A stretch of 64,000 bases of DNA, taken from NCBI GenBank assembly GCA_900318035.1, contig ONJC01000019.1, positions 45,663 to 109,662 on the forward strand, read 5' to 3'. Both the position numbers and the translations under genes were made by a program. Under the pieces are notes generated by a model that made no database searches, was not told where the DNA came from, and worked only from the letters and a program-made list of their open reading frames with translations. Within the stretch, counting starts at the first letter, position 1; each line of letters opens with the position of its first letter. The DNA is from an uncultured Methanobrevibacter sp. (GTDB taxonomy: Archaea > Methanobacteriota > Methanobacteria > Methanobacteriales > Methanobacteriaceae). Positions 1 to 9,239 of the stretch are shown here, in pieces.

Positions 1-1285
1 CGACCCACATTGACAATACTATATAAAATGGAGACACATTAGACCCATAGTCCTTAACTGGAAATACTTCATTTCTATCTAATTTAATTGGTGAATAGAA
101 GTAATCTCCGAGAAGAGTTTCGTTAATGCCTGTAATTGCTGAAAGCTGATTTGCAGTTGCTCCAAGAGACCCTGCAGCAGTAAATAATGCTTGCGCTGCT
201 GAGTTTCCAAGTAATTGCGCACCGGCTGCAAGACTCAATGACCCTTCGGCTAATTGAACTGAACCGTCTGCTAGCTGACTTGCTCCTCCGGCAACGTCAC
301 TTGACCCTTTAGCTAATTCAACTGAACCTCCAGCCAAATCACTTGCTCCCTGAGCAACTTGACTTGACCCTTCTGCTACCTTTCCACTGCCTTTTGCAAG
401 TTCAGAACTACTTTCCACATACTGTTTAACTGGTCCGTCTGGAATTAAGGATGGATCCACTGCAGAATCCAGCTCTTCGGAACCCTGTTGAACCTGGCTT
501 GCACCCTGTTGAACGTCACTCGAACCCTGTTGAACTTGGCTTGCTCCCTGTTCGACCGCACTGGAAGCCTGCTGAACCTGACTGGCACCATCTTTCACTT
601 GGCTGGCACCACCTTGAACCTGGCCGACACCTGATGCCACTTCACCGGCACCTGCAGAAACCTGTGCGGCACCTGCCTGAAGCTGGCCTCCTCCGCTGGC
701 TAACTGACTGGCACCTGCTGCAAGACCTGCCTGCAATTCACCAAGTTTTCCATATGCAGCAAGGTTAATGATTTGAATAATTTTTGCATTAAGTGTTGTA
801 TAAACAGTATTTGCACCATTATCAGTTAATTTGGTAGCTACCGGATTTGACTTTACATTTACAATATATTCTAACTTTGCCTGTTTAGGGTTGTCTGTCG
901 TGATTGAAAGAACATTTTCCGATAGGTTTTTCGGTATTATTATACCTGCATAATACTTTCCGGTATTGACTCCGTCCCGTAGTTCGTCCTCTGTGACAAA
1001 TGTCCAGTTAAATTTATCGTTTTTCTTTAAATCTTTAACAAGTTCATTTCCAACATTAAGATTTTGCCCATTATATGATGAACCATTATCCAGATTGGCA
1101 ATTGCAAAGTCCACGTTTCCCGTGTTTCCATATGGATCCCAACATGCCTCAATATTTATAAGAGCATAAAGGGAAGGGAGGATAATTATTGCAATTAACA
1201 CAACGGTTACAATTGGATTTGAAAATGCTGATTTAAAATCGTTTCTAGCTATCTCAGCAATTTTTCTAAAATCTTTTCTACCCAT
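1..1285 (-). CDS. YhgE/Pip family membrane protein, 3' end beyond the window
   Basis: The gene starts at the ATG at 1285 and stays open for 428 codons to the left edge, so the C-terminal part is missing. Seen: a basic N-terminus (MGRKDFRKIAEIARNDF), one membrane segment at about residues 20-42, an extracellular-type domain rich in Asn and Asp, then a long Gly/Ser/Gln/Ala repeat region (about residues 178-360). This order is typical of the YhgE/Pip (phage infection protein) family, which relates to ABC-2 type membrane proteins and to EsaA of type VII secretion; the usual five C-terminal membrane segments would lie outside the window. Its role in archaea is not established. It is divergent from iorA, with about 400 bases between them. 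Confidence 0.8.
   Translation of the reverse strand, partial: MGRKDFRKIAEIARNDFKSAFSNPIVTVVLIAIIILPSLYALINIEACWDPYGNTGNVDFAIANLDNGSSYNGQNLNVGNELVKDLKKNDKFNWTFVTEDELRDGVNTGKYYAGIIIPKNLSENVLSITTDNPKQAKLEYIVNVKSNPVATKLTDNGANTVYTTLNAKIIQIINLAAYGKLGELQAGLAAGASQLASGGGQLQAGAAQVSAGAGEVASGVGQVQGGASQVKDGASQVQQASSAVEQGASQVQQGSSDVQQGASQVQQGSEELDSAVDPSLIPDGPVKQYVESSSELAKGSGKVAEGSSQVAQGASDLAGGSVELAKGSSDVAGGASQLADGSVQLAEGSLSLAAGAQLLGNSAAQALFTAAGSLGATANQLSAITGINETLLGDYFYSPIKLDRNEVFPVKDYGSNVSPFYIVLSMWV
205..755 (-). repeat. Degenerate 21-base coding repeats (7-residue units) in the YhgE/Pip gene
   Basis: On the minus strand the frame encodes about 24 imperfect 7-residue units of the type GASQVQQ, GSSDVQQ and GGSVELA, interrupted once by a short proline-containing spacer near 420-460. 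The units predict a long amphipathic helix or coiled coil outside the membrane. Near-identical DNA units such as those around 480-560 could recombine and change the repeat number. Confidence 0.7.
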
Positions 1286-1695
1286 AGTTTCACTTTAATT
1301 TTTAATTTCGAAATTTAAAAGAAAGTATCCAAAGTACATTATATTATGAATAACTATTTATTATTCTACATTGAAACTTTTTTTTACATTAAATTATTAC
1401 ATTCTTAATTTTTGTAAAAAATTTTATATAATGGTTTCTGTAATTCATATAAAATTTTTGATAAAATTCAAAATAATGTTTTATTTATGTCACATGTTCT
1501 TAAATATTATGATATTATATAATAATGATAAGTATGTCCTGTTATTATTTCAAGATTTTTGGAAAACTTGTGGATATAAATAAAGTTATGCGGATTTTTC
1601 ATAATCCTTTATGCATTTTTCATTTTTTAACATATTATTTATAGTTGGAAGTATTATATATTATATGTATAAATGATTTATTTGAGGAAAATATA
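1286..1695. other. Divergent intergenic region between the YhgE/Pip gene and iorA
   Basis: About 410 very AT-rich bases with no credible gene. TATA-like stretches near 1633-1641 (TTATTTATA) and near 1430 could drive iorA, and AT-rich stretches near 1340-1360 could drive the minus-strand gene. Several short open frames here have no ribosome binding site and look like chance. Confidence 0.4.
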
Positions 1696-3588
1696 ATGAA
1701 TTTAAAAGAATTAGTCACAGGGGTTGCCGGTGACAAACAATTTTTACTGGGTAATGAAGCTGCTGTAAGAGGAGTTATAGAAGCGGGAGTTTCCATTGCC
1801 GCAACATATCCTGGAACCCCTTCATCAGAAATTGGAAATGTATTATCCGTATTGGCAAAAGATGCCAATATTTATTTTGAATTTTCAACCAATGAAAAAG
1901 TAGCGATGGAGGTTGCAGCAACTGCGGCTGCATCAGGCCTCAGGTCATTTACTTTCATGAAACATGTCGGTATGAATGTGGCGGCAGATTCGTTCATGAC
2001 AACCGCATATTCCGGCGTTAATGGCGGAATGGTTATTCTATCTGCTGATGATCCGTCATTGTTCTCTTCTCAAAATGAGCAGGACACTCGTAATTATGCC
2101 AGAATATCAAATGTTCCTGTTTTGGAGCCATCAAACTGTCAAGAAGTAAAAGATATGGTCAAATATGCATTTGATTTATCCGAGCAATTCAATTTGCCGG
2201 TCATTGTAAGGACAACCACCCGTGTATCTCATATGAGGGGTGTCGTTGAATTTGGTGATGTCAATGATAACTCATCAAACAATGAAAACCACTGGAAGAG
2301 AGGTCACTTTAAAAAAGACCCTTCAAAATATGTTCCAGTTCCTGCATTTGCCGGTGAAATGCATGTGAGATTATGGGATAAAATCCACAAAATGGAAGAG
2401 TTAACCAACAAAAGCGAATACAATGCCGAAATTGACTTCACTGATGAGAAGAAATACGGTCTGATTGCTTCAAGCAGCGCATATAACTACGCTCATGACG
2501 TTGTTAAATTCAATGATTTGGACATTAACATTTTAAAATTAGGATTTTCATATCCGTTCCCTCAGGATAAGGTAGCGGAATTCTTAAAAGATTTGGATGA
2601 AGTATTCATCGTTGAAGAAGTCGACCCGATTATCGAAAGGGATACTTTAGCCGTTATAGGCGCTAAAAATCTGAATGTAACTGTTCACGGTAAACTGGAT
2701 GGAACATTCCCTCTTTACCATGAATTCAATTCAGATGTGGTTGGTGAAGGTTTGAATAATGTCTTAAACTTCAGTGAAGATGAAACCATGAAATTTTCAT
2801 CCAGTCTCGAACAGCTAAAAGAGGATATTCCGTCAAGGGCGCCTGTATTGTGTGCAGGATGTCCTCACAGAGCAATGTATTATGGAATCAACAAGGCAAT
2901 CGAAGAACTGGGCTTGAAAACTTCAGATGTAATATTCGCATCAGATATCGGATGTTACACATTGGGTATCAATCCTCCTTACAACTGTGCGGATTACCTT
3001 CTGTCAATGGGTTCAAGCGTAGGTGACGGATGCGGATTTTCAGTTTCAACTGACCAGAAAGTAGCAAGCTTCATTGGAGATTCTACATTTTTCCACAGCG
3101 GTATTTCACCATTGATAAATGCTGTTCACAATAAGCATAACTTTGTATTGACTGTATTGGACAATAGGATTACTGCAATGACTGGAGGTCAGCCAAACCC
3201 AGGTATTCCAATCGACGGAATGGGTGATGAAGCGCCTGAAGTGTCAATTCGTAAAGTGGCTGCAGCATGCGGATGTGATTATGTACGTGTCATAAATCCT
3301 TTCAACTTGGAACAGGTTGTAAAAACCTATGTTGAAGCTTTCCAGAGAGATGATACTGCAGTAATAGTTTCAAAAGCTCCTTGTACATTAATTAAAGGTT
3401 TAACCAAAAAACCACCGGTCAATTTTGTTGAAGGAAATTGTAACAACTGTGATAAATGTGTAAGTGAATTGGCTTGTCCGGCCATTTCAAAAATTGGTGG
3501 AAAAATTACTATTGATAAAGCACAATGTGATGGATGCAATGTATGTATACAGGTTTGTAAATACGGTGCTTTAGAGGCAGGTAGGTGA
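1696..3588 (+). CDS. iorA: Indolepyruvate:ferredoxin oxidoreductase, alpha subunit
   Basis: This subunit carries thiamine diphosphate and Fe-S clusters of the enzyme that interconverts aryl pyruvates and arylacetyl-CoA with ferredoxin. The 630-residue length fits the family. Seen: the N-terminal pyrimidine-binding half (EAAVRGVIEAGVSIAATYPG), a diphosphate-binding GDST motif followed by NAVHNKHN and LDNRITAMTGGQ, and a C-terminal two-cluster ferredoxin with CNNCDKC and CDGCNVCIQVC. The ATG at 1696 is chosen over one 17 codons upstream because GAGG lies just before it. iorB follows 4 bases after the stop. In methanogens the enzyme can run reductively to make aromatic amino acids from aryl acids, which agrees with the paaK-like gene nearby. 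Confidence 0.93.
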   Translation: MNLKELVTGVAGDKQFLLGNEAAVRGVIEAGVSIAATYPGTPSSEIGNVLSVLAKDANIYFEFSTNEKVAMEVAATAAASGLRSFTFMKHVGMNVAADSFMTTAYSGVNGGMVILSADDPSLFSSQNEQDTRNYARISNVPVLEPSNCQEVKDMVKYAFDLSEQFNLPVIVRTTTRVSHMRGVVEFGDVNDNSSNNENHWKRGHFKKDPSKYVPVPAFAGEMHVRLWDKIHKMEELTNKSEYNAEIDFTDEKKYGLIASSSAYNYAHDVVKFNDLDINILKLGFSYPFPQDKVAEFLKDLDEVFIVEEVDPIIERDTLAVIGAKNLNVTVHGKLDGTFPLYHEFNSDVVGEGLNNVLNFSEDETMKFSSSLEQLKEDIPSRAPVLCAGCPHRAMYYGINKAIEELGLKTSDVIFASDIGCYTLGINPPYNCADYLLSMGSSVGDGCGFSVSTDQKVASFIGDSTFFHSGISPLINAVHNKHNFVLTVLDNRITAMTGGQPNPGIPIDGMGDEAPEVSIRKVAAACGCDYVRVINPFNLEQVVKTYVEAFQRDDTAVIVSKAPCTLIKGLTKKPPVNFVEGNCNNCDKCVSELACPAISKIGGKITIDKAQCDGCNVCIQVCKYGALEAGR

Positions 3589-3592
3589 GAAA

Positions 3593-4177
3593 ATGGATAA
3601 TCATTATAGTATTTATATTTGTGGTGTAGGAGGTCAGGGAATCATCAAAACCTCCACTATCATAGGCGAAGCTGCAATGAATCAGGGATTGGATGTTGTG
3701 ATGAGTGAAATTCACGGCATGTCTCAGAGAGGGGGATCAGTATCAACCGAACTCAAAATAGGAGGATTCAATTCTTCAATTATTCCGAATAGGGGTGCAG
3801 ACATGTTGCTTGCATTCGAACCTATAGAAACAATAAGGGGTCTTGATAAGGTAAATGCTGAAACCAAAATAGTTTACAATACTCATCCGATTATTCCGTC
3901 TTCAACAGACAAGCCTTATCCCAGTGTTGATGGCATAACAAGAATATTGAAAGAAAACTTTAAATATGTTCTTCCAATAAACGGCACTGAATTGGCTATC
4001 GAAGCTGGAAGTGTTTTAGCTTTGAATATGGTTCTTTTAGGTGCAGTGACTGCGGACGATAATTTCCCATTATCCAAAGAATCAGTAATTGACGCCATGA
4101 AAAATAATTTGAAACCTAAATTCCATGAAATGAATTTAAAGGCTATTGAAAGTGGTTATAATTCAATCAAAGGTTAA
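3593..4177 (+). CDS. iorB: Indolepyruvate:ferredoxin oxidoreductase, beta subunit
   Basis: This is the gamma-domain partner of IorA. Seen: 194 residues, the usual family length, with N-terminal ICGVGGQGIIKTSTIIGEAA and the conserved SEIHGMSQRGGSVSTELKIG, both typical of the pyruvate:ferredoxin oxidoreductase gamma domain. The ATG at 3593 follows a GGTGAG site that overlaps the end of iorA, so the two are transcribed and probably translated together. The complex acts in the cytoplasm with ferredoxin as electron carrier. Confidence 0.92.
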   Translation: MDNHYSIYICGVGGQGIIKTSTIIGEAAMNQGLDVVMSEIHGMSQRGGSVSTELKIGGFNSSIIPNRGADMLLAFEPIETIRGLDKVNAETKIVYNTHPIIPSSTDKPYPSVDGITRILKENFKYVLPINGTELAIEAGSVLALNMVLLGAVTADDNFPLSKESVIDAMKNNLKPKFHEMNLKAIESGYNSIKG

Positions 4178-4231
4178 ATTTTAAATAGTATTTTTAATAT
4201 ATTTTTAATTAGATAAAAGAGTTGTGGTATT

Positions 4232-4510
4232 ATGGCTTACAAAATTGACAATGCAATTGTGAAAAAAGATATGGCAGGTAATTTAACATTAATTGATCCG
4301 GAAAATGTATTTGAAAATGAAGATGCATTCATAGCTGTTAAAAGTGATGATTTAATCACTATTCAACTTTTAATCAATAGTATTATGCAAAACGATTTTA
4401 AAAGTTGGAGAGAATTGGGAGTAATTCCAGAAACAGAACCACTTAAAAGTCTTTTTGTACGTTTAGGTTATTCAAAAGAAGATATAGCCAATTTATTAAA
4501 GGATTTATAG
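4232..4510 (+). CDS. Small conserved-looking protein of unknown function
   Basis: I do not recognise this 92-residue protein. It is acidic and soluble, has no membrane segment, signal or cysteine pair, and begins MAYKIDNAIVKKDMAG. A GTGGT site sits before the ATG. The gene lies 54 bases after iorB and could be read through from the ior promoter, though an AT-rich TATA-like stretch at 4196-4210 could also serve it. Its balanced composition and clean ribosome binding site support a real gene. Confidence 0.65.
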   Translation: MAYKIDNAIVKKDMAGNLTLIDPENVFENEDAFIAVKSDDLITIQLLINSIMQNDFKSWRELGVIPETEPLKSLFVRLGYSKEDIANLLKDL

Positions 4511-4519
4511 CTATTTCCT

Positions 4520-4553
4520 TTACTCTTTTTTTATATTTTTTTTAAAAAATAAG
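4520..4553. terminator. T-tract between convergent genes
   Basis: The short gap between the two convergent stops holds T-runs on the plus strand (TTTTTTTATATTTTTTTT), followed by an A-run that forms T-runs on the minus strand. Archaeal transcription ends at such U-tracts, so this probably serves the ior operon and, less clearly, the paaK-ACT operon. Confidence 0.4.
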
Positions 4554-4577
4554 TTGTAGAAAAGATGTTAATCTTTC

Positions 4578-5009
4578 CTATAAATCTTTAATGTCGTTTT
4601 CATCCAGTATTTTAACATTACTGTCTTTTAAAGCTTCAATGGCTTTTTCCATGTTTTCCAGTCTCATTACCACAATAGCTTCATCAGTCTTGCTGCTTAC
4701 AAATGCATAAAGGTATTCCAAATTAATGCCTTTTTCATCGAATACTGCTAAAGTGGAGTTCAATCCGTTAGGTTCATCAGGAACGGCCAGGATGATAACT
4801 TCGTTTTCTTTTACAATAAAGCCGTCTTTTTCAAGTGCTTCTATTGCTTTTTCGTTATCTGAAACAATTAATCTTAAAATTCCGTATTTTGTTGTGTCTG
4901 CTATTGAAAGTGCACGGATGTTAATGTTTGATTTGCCCAATGTGTCAATAGCTTTTTTTATTCTTCCTTCTTTGTTTTCCACGAAAATTGATATTTGTTT
5001 TACTGCCAT
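4578..5009 (-). CDS. Tandem ACT domain protein
   Basis: The protein of 143 residues is two ACT domains in a row: the first begins VKQISIFVENKEGRI with NINIRALSIAD, and the second has LNSTLAVFDEKGINLEYLYAFV. ACT domains bind amino acids and related ligands. The ATG at 5009 is preferred over the GTG at 5018 because AGGTGA lies five bases before it. It follows the paaK-like gene by 9 bases. That pairing is common in archaea and bacteria, so it probably senses an aromatic amino acid or aryl acid for that pathway; this role is inferred. Confidence 0.85.
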   Translation of the reverse strand: MAVKQISIFVENKEGRIKKAIDTLGKSNINIRALSIADTTKYGILRLIVSDNEKAIEALEKDGFIVKENEVIILAVPDEPNGLNSTLAVFDEKGINLEYLYAFVSSKTDEAIVVMRLENMEKAIEALKDSNVKILDENDIKDL

Positions 5010-5018
5010 ATTAATCAC

Positions 5019-6320
5019 CTAGTCAAAATTCCTCTCATCAATTACACGAACTGCTTTACCTTCACTTCTTGGAAGTGTTTCAGGTTCACAGATGGTTACA
5101 TCCACTCTGAGGCCGGTTTCGGATCTGATGGATGCCTGAATTTGTTTTTCCACTTTTTCCATTTCTTTCATTTCATCAAAGAATAGCTCTTTGGATGCTT
5201 CCACTTTAACTTCAACTTCATCTAAGATATCAGGCCTTGTAACATGAATCATGTAGTTAGGGCTGATTCCTTTGATTTTAAGCAATGCCTTTTCAATTTG
5301 TGATGGGAATACCATAACACCTTTAATTTTTAGCATGTCGTCACTTCTACCAGTGATTCTTGTCATTCTTACGGTTGTTCTTCCGCATTCACATTTTTCA
5401 GCTATAAGTGAAGTCAAATCTTTTGTTCTAAATCTTAAAATAGGCATTCCTGTTTTTGTAAGGGAGGTCAGTACCAGTTCACCCTTTTCCCCATAGTCCA
5501 GAGTTTCACCGGTTTCGGGATTGATCAGTTCAGGATAGAATTGGTCATCCTGAATGTGCATTCCGTTTTGGAATTCGCATTCCTGTGCAACACCTGGTCC
5601 CATAACCTCTGTCAATCCATAAATGTTAAATGTCTTGATTCCTAGTGATGATTCAATTCTTTTTCTCATCTCATCGGTCCACATTTCAGCTCCGTGAATT
5701 CCAGCTTTGAGATTTATGTCTTCAAGGGAAATTCCTGCCTTTTCTCTTGATTCACCAAGATACATTGCATAGGAAGGAGTACATGTTAGGATGTCACTTT
5801 GAAAATCAACCATGGTGTCAAGTTGTCTTTGGGTATTTCCTGCTGAGATTGGAATTGTAATTGCTCCCATTTTATTTCCGCCGTGGTGAATACCGAATCC
5901 ACCGGTGAATAATCCGTATCCGTATGCATTTTGGATGATGTATTCTTTTTCAGCACCTGCCATTTTAAGACCACGTGCAATGCATTCTCCCCAAATGTCC
6001 AAATCATTCTGGGTATATGCAGTAACGGTTGGTTTTCCGGTAGTTCCTGAAGATGCGTGTACTTCCACAATTTCTTCACGGGGAACCGCAAGTAATCCTA
6101 ACGGATAGGCTTCCCTTAAATCACTTTTGGTGGTAAATGGGATTTTTTCAATGTCTTTCAATGTTTTGATGTCTTCTGGTTTCAAACCAATTTCATCGAA
6201 TCTCTTTTTATAAAACTCAACATTTTCATATGCGAGCTTTACAGTTTTCTGCAGTCTTTCAAGTTGTATTTTTTCTTTTTCTTCTTTTTCCATACATTCA
6301 GCTTTTTCATTCCAAAACAT
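5019..6320 (-). CDS. paaK: Phenylacetate-CoA ligase family (aryl-acid activation)
   Basis: This enzyme would join an aryl acetate to CoA using ATP. At 433 residues it has the family length. Seen in order: the P-loop-like [18 protein letters not shown], the adenylate-binding [21 protein letters not shown], the hinge region [19 protein letters not shown] and the C-terminal lysine motif [11 protein letters not shown]. With IorAB it makes the route aryl acetate to arylacetyl-CoA to aryl pyruvate, known to let methanogens assimilate aryl acids into Phe, Tyr and Trp. The downstream ACT gene is co-transcribed. The exact substrate (phenyl, indolyl or hydroxyphenyl acetate) cannot be read from sequence. 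Confidence 0.88.
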   Translation of the reverse strand: MFWNEKAECMEKEEKEKIQLERLQKTVKLAYENVEFYKKRFDEIGLKPEDIKTLKDIEKIPFTTKSDLREAYPLGLLAVPREEIVEVHASSGTTGKPTVTAYTQNDLDIWGECIARGLKMAGAEKEYIIQNAYGYGLFTGGFGIHHGGNKMGAITIPISAGNTQRQLDTMVDFQSDILTCTPSYAMYLGESREKAGISLEDINLKAGIHGAEMWTDEMRKRIESSLGIKTFNIYGLTEVMGPGVAQECEFQNGMHIQDDQFYPELINPETGETLDYGEKGELVLTSLTKTGMPILRFRTKDLTSLIAEKCECGRTTVRMTRITGRSDDMLKIKGVMVFPSQIEKALLKIKGISPNYMIHVTRPDILDEVEVKVEASKELFFDEMKEMEKVEKQIQASIRSETGLRVDVTICEPETLPRSEGKAVRVIDERNFD

Positions 6321-6548
6321 GATATCCCTATTTTAAAATTTTATGTTAATATCTTTAATTATAGTGTTTCATCAATATAAAACTTTGTTGTACTGTTTAA
6401 TTTTTCTCTTTTATTTTTGTTTCATTGTCATATCTTCAAGTAAATATTGTTATTTGCTTGTATTTTTACAAATTAACATCAATATTTACTTTATTTTTTC
6501 AATAAACTATTTATAACTCTTTAATTATAGTTTTAGTTAGTGATAATC

Positions 6549-7343
6549 ATGAATTCTAAAATCAAAAAAGGTAGAGTAAAGTTCAATGATGAAAATTATG
6601 AAGAGGCTTTAAAATATTTTAATGAAGTGTCTGAAGACGATGAGGACTACATGTATGTTCTGATTTTTAAGATTACCTGTCTGATGGAACTTGAAAGATA
6701 TGACAAGGCATTATTTTTGATTGAATCATTGCTGAGAGAAGATCCCGAAGATGAATTGTTGCTTTATGAAAAAATAAGGTGTCATATTGCATTGAATGAA
6801 AAGGATGAAGCTTTTGCAGCTCTTAAAATATTTGAAAATGTCATATCTGGTGATGATAAGAGGATGCTTCTTTGTGTGTCCAAATTTTATAGGCTTTTGG
6901 GCGATTATGACAATTCCCTAAAGTTTTGTTGTGATGCTTTAAAAATAGACGGGGATTTTGAGGAAGCGGTACGTGAAAAATCACTGATAGGCATTGCATT
7001 GAATGATTATGAGATGATTAACTCATGTGCAGACAGGCTCTGTGAAATTATCTCCAATCGTGGAATGGGCATGGCTTTCGTATTTCTTCTCAAACTCTAT
7101 GTCTCCAGATTTGATGACTGTCTTTTAATCATTGATTATATGGGGGATGAGTTTAATGATGATACTCTTGAAAGGTTCAAGTCAATTGTCTTTAAGGAGC
7201 TGTGCGAAACATTGGACGTCAATCTTCATGTGGTTGGCGAGGCGGAAATATCGGTTGACGAAGCCATTAGGCTGCTGATGGATTACGATGAAACTGGTGT
7301 CGATAGCGGAAGAATAAATGGTGTTGCCTTCAAAATAATGTAA
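6549..7343 (+). CDS. Tetratricopeptide repeat protein
   Basis: The 264-residue soluble protein has several helical TPR-like units, for example KGRVKFNDENYEEALKYFNE near the start, then LMELERYDKALFLIESLL and YRLLGDYDNSLKFCCDALK. TPR proteins hold other proteins together, but no enzyme domain or partner is visible. The ATG at 6549 is preferred over the GTG at 6540 because GTGAT lies at the right distance. The gene stands alone between the paaK-like operon (divergent) and the symporter, which has its own promoter. Confidence 0.75.
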   Translation: MNSKIKKGRVKFNDENYEEALKYFNEVSEDDEDYMYVLIFKITCLMELERYDKALFLIESLLREDPEDELLLYEKIRCHIALNEKDEAFAALKIFENVISGDDKRMLLCVSKFYRLLGDYDNSLKFCCDALKIDGDFEEAVREKSLIGIALNDYEMINSCADRLCEIISNRGMGMAFVFLLKLYVSRFDDCLLIIDYMGDEFNDDTLERFKSIVFKELCETLDVNLHVVGEAEISVDEAIRLLMDYDETGVDSGRINGVAFKIM

Positions 7344-7369
7344 TGTACAAAAATGTACATCAATGTATA
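7344..7369 (+). promoter_or_regulatory. Three TGTACA-type hexamers phased at 10 bases
   Basis: TGTACA at 7344-7349 and 7354-7359 and TGTATA at 7364-7369 are spaced exactly 10 bases apart, one helical turn, so they lie on the same DNA face. They start right after the TPR gene stop and lie upstream of the likely TATA box TTTAAATA at 7381-7388 of the symporter gene. This layout suggests an operator for an unidentified regulator, more likely an activator because it is upstream of TATA. Confidence 0.4.
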
Positions 7370-7400
7370 CAATAGCAATATTTAAATATTTTCTCTATAT

Positions 7401-7424
7401 AAATATTAATGTAAATATTAATGT
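7401..7424 (+). promoter_or_regulatory. Perfect 12-base tandem repeat near the symporter transcription start
   Basis: AAATATTAATGT occurs twice back to back at 7401-7412 and 7413-7424, about where transcription from the TATA-like TTTAAATA (7381-7388) should begin. A repressor site is possible; low-complexity AT sequence is the simpler alternative. Confidence 0.3.
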
Positions 7425-7450
7425 GTTAATATTTTTAGAGGTAATTATTT

Positions 7451-9061
7451 ATGGACGTAATGATTTTAGCAATTGTTTTTATAATCTACATATTCGCACT
7501 TGTTTTTGTAGGTTATTATGCATACAAAAAAACTAATTCCTCTGAAGACTTTATGATTGCTGGTAAGGATACACACCCATTCATCATGGCAATGAGTTAT
7601 GGGGCGACTTTTATTTCGACAGCAGCTATTGTTGGTTTTGGGGGAGTTGCAAGTCAATATGGTATGAGTGTTTTATGGTTAGCATTCCTGAACATTATCA
7701 TTGGCGTATTTATAGCATTCGTATTTTTAGGAAAAAGAACCCGTAGGATGGGTCACGCTTTGGAATCTTTAACTTTTCCTGAGTTTTTAGGTAAACGTTT
7801 TGACTCAAAATTCATCCATTATTTCTCAGGATTGGTTATTTTCTGTGCAATGCCGCTTTATGCGGCTGTAGTATTGATCGGTGCAGCAAGATTCTTGGAA
7901 TCATCCCTATTGATTGATTTCAGTATCGCATTGCTTATCCTGTCAATCATTATTACATTCTATGTGCTGTTCGGTGGAATACGTGGCGTAATGTATACAG
8001 ACGCTTTACAAGGAACCATCATGGTTTTGGCTATGGTCTTCCTGCTTGTATTTGTATACTGGTTGCTTGGAGGAATCGATACAGCAAACACAGCTTTAAC
8101 AAATATGGTTAATCTTTATCCTGCTGAAGCCCTTAAGACGGGAGGAACAGGATGGACGGCATTTCCGAAGTTCGGAACACCATTCTGGTGGTCACTTGTG
8201 TCCTCCACATTAATAGGCGTAGGTATCGGTGTACTCGCACAGCCTTCATTGATTGTAAGATTCATGACAGTCAAATCAGATAAGGAATTGAACAGATCAG
8301 TTTTGATTGGAGGTATCTTCATTGCAATCATGCCGACCACTGCTTATATCGTGGGATCTCTTTCAAACGTATATTTCTATGACAAATTAGGCAAGATTGC
8401 TGTGGATGTTGTTGGAGGAAACATTGATAAGGTTATTCCAACATTCATTACAATGGCACTGCCTGAATGGTTCGTATATATCTTCCTGCTGTCCCTGATT
8501 GCGGCAGCAATGTCAACAATATCCTCACAGCTCCACACCCAGGGAACTGCATTCGGGGTGGATATTTACGGTACAATAAGGGATAAATCCAAACAGAAAC
8601 TCGATCAGGTAAGCATTTCAAGAGTGGGTATTCTCATAGCTATCATTTTGGCATTGATTATGGCATATTCCCTTCCTGGAAGTGTGGTTGCACTCGGAAC
8701 AAGTCTGTTCTTTGAAATCTGTGCAGCAGCATTCCTGCCTGTATTCCTGGGAGCGCTTTACTGGAAAGGAATTACAAGGCTCGGAGCCATTGCAGGTATA
8801 GTCTCAGGAACTGTTGTAAGTTTATTCTGGATGATATTCGTATTCAAGAAAACTGCAGTAGGACTTGGAATCTGTAAATTCATATGTGGAGTGGATACAT
8901 TATTGCCAAATGCTCCATGGCCGTTCATTGACGTAATGTTGATAGCAGTTCCTGTTTCTTTAGTCTTTACAGTTGTAGTGAGCCTGATTACCAAACCTCC
9001 TGCTCAAGAGGTTATTGACAGGGCATTTTCAAAAATTGATACAAAAGGAAGTGATGCATAA
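7451..9061 (+). CDS. Sodium:solute symporter (SSS family)
   Basis: This is a 536-residue membrane transporter with about 13 hydrophobic segments. The N-terminus (FVGYYAYKKTNSSEDFMIAGK) and MAMSYGATFISTAAIVGFGG are hallmarks of the solute:sodium symporter family, as is the central YVLFGGIRGVMYTDALQG. Members import proline, pantothenate, acetate or other small solutes; the substrate here cannot be told. A strong site AGAGGT precedes the ATG. The stop codon overlaps the start of the 37-residue accessory peptide gene by one base, so the two are coupled. Confidence 0.9.
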   Translation: MDVMILAIVFIIYIFALVFVGYYAYKKTNSSEDFMIAGKDTHPFIMAMSYGATFISTAAIVGFGGVASQYGMSVLWLAFLNIIIGVFIAFVFLGKRTRRMGHALESLTFPEFLGKRFDSKFIHYFSGLVIFCAMPLYAAVVLIGAARFLESSLLIDFSIALLILSIIITFYVLFGGIRGVMYTDALQGTIMVLAMVFLLVFVYWLLGGIDTANTALTNMVNLYPAEALKTGGTGWTAFPKFGTPFWWSLVSSTLIGVGIGVLAQPSLIVRFMTVKSDKELNRSVLIGGIFIAIMPTTAYIVGSLSNVYFYDKLGKIAVDVVGGNIDKVIPTFITMALPEWFVYIFLLSLIAAAMSTISSQLHTQGTAFGVDIYGTIRDKSKQKLDQVSISRVGILIAIILALIMAYSLPGSVVALGTSLFFEICAAAFLPVFLGALYWKGITRLGAIAGIVSGTVVSLFWMIFVFKKTAVGLGICKFICGVDTLLPNAPWPFIDVMLIAVPVSLVFTVVVSLITKPPAQEVIDRAFSKIDTKGSDA

Positions 9062-9174
9062 TGATGATTTTGGGAATAGAAGACCCATGGATTTGGGGAG
9101 TATATGTTGGAATTATCTTATCCACACTTTTATGTATCGGTTATGGTATTATAAACTGGAATAAAGGAGATTAA
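9061..9174 (+). CDS. Symporter small accessory membrane peptide (37 residues)
   Basis: The ATG at 9061 shares its A with the TAA stop of the symporter (TAATG), a translational coupling arrangement. The peptide begins MMILGIEDPWIWGVYVGI and continues as one membrane helix ending YGIINWNKGD. Tiny proteins of this kind, with a DPWxW-like head and one helix, are known next to sodium:solute symporters as accessory subunits. It probably assembles with the upstream transporter. It is too short for routine gene finding but its position and composition make it convincing. Confidence 0.8.
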   Translation: MMILGIEDPWIWGVYVGIILSTLLCIGYGIINWNKGD

Positions 9175-9239
9175 TTCTCTTTTATTTTTTTCTATTTTTT
9201 TCGACAATTTTTTATTATCTTTTTTCCATACTTATTTTC

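Noticed and set aside
451..1169. Open frames on the plus strand opposite the YhgE/Pip gene
   Set aside because: They are antisense shadows of the repeat-rich real gene; composition (Pro, His, Leu repeats) is that of a reversed repeat.
1371..1583. 70-residue plus-strand open frame
   Set aside because: AT-driven Phe/Ile/Tyr-rich sequence with no ribosome binding site, in a divergent intergenic region.
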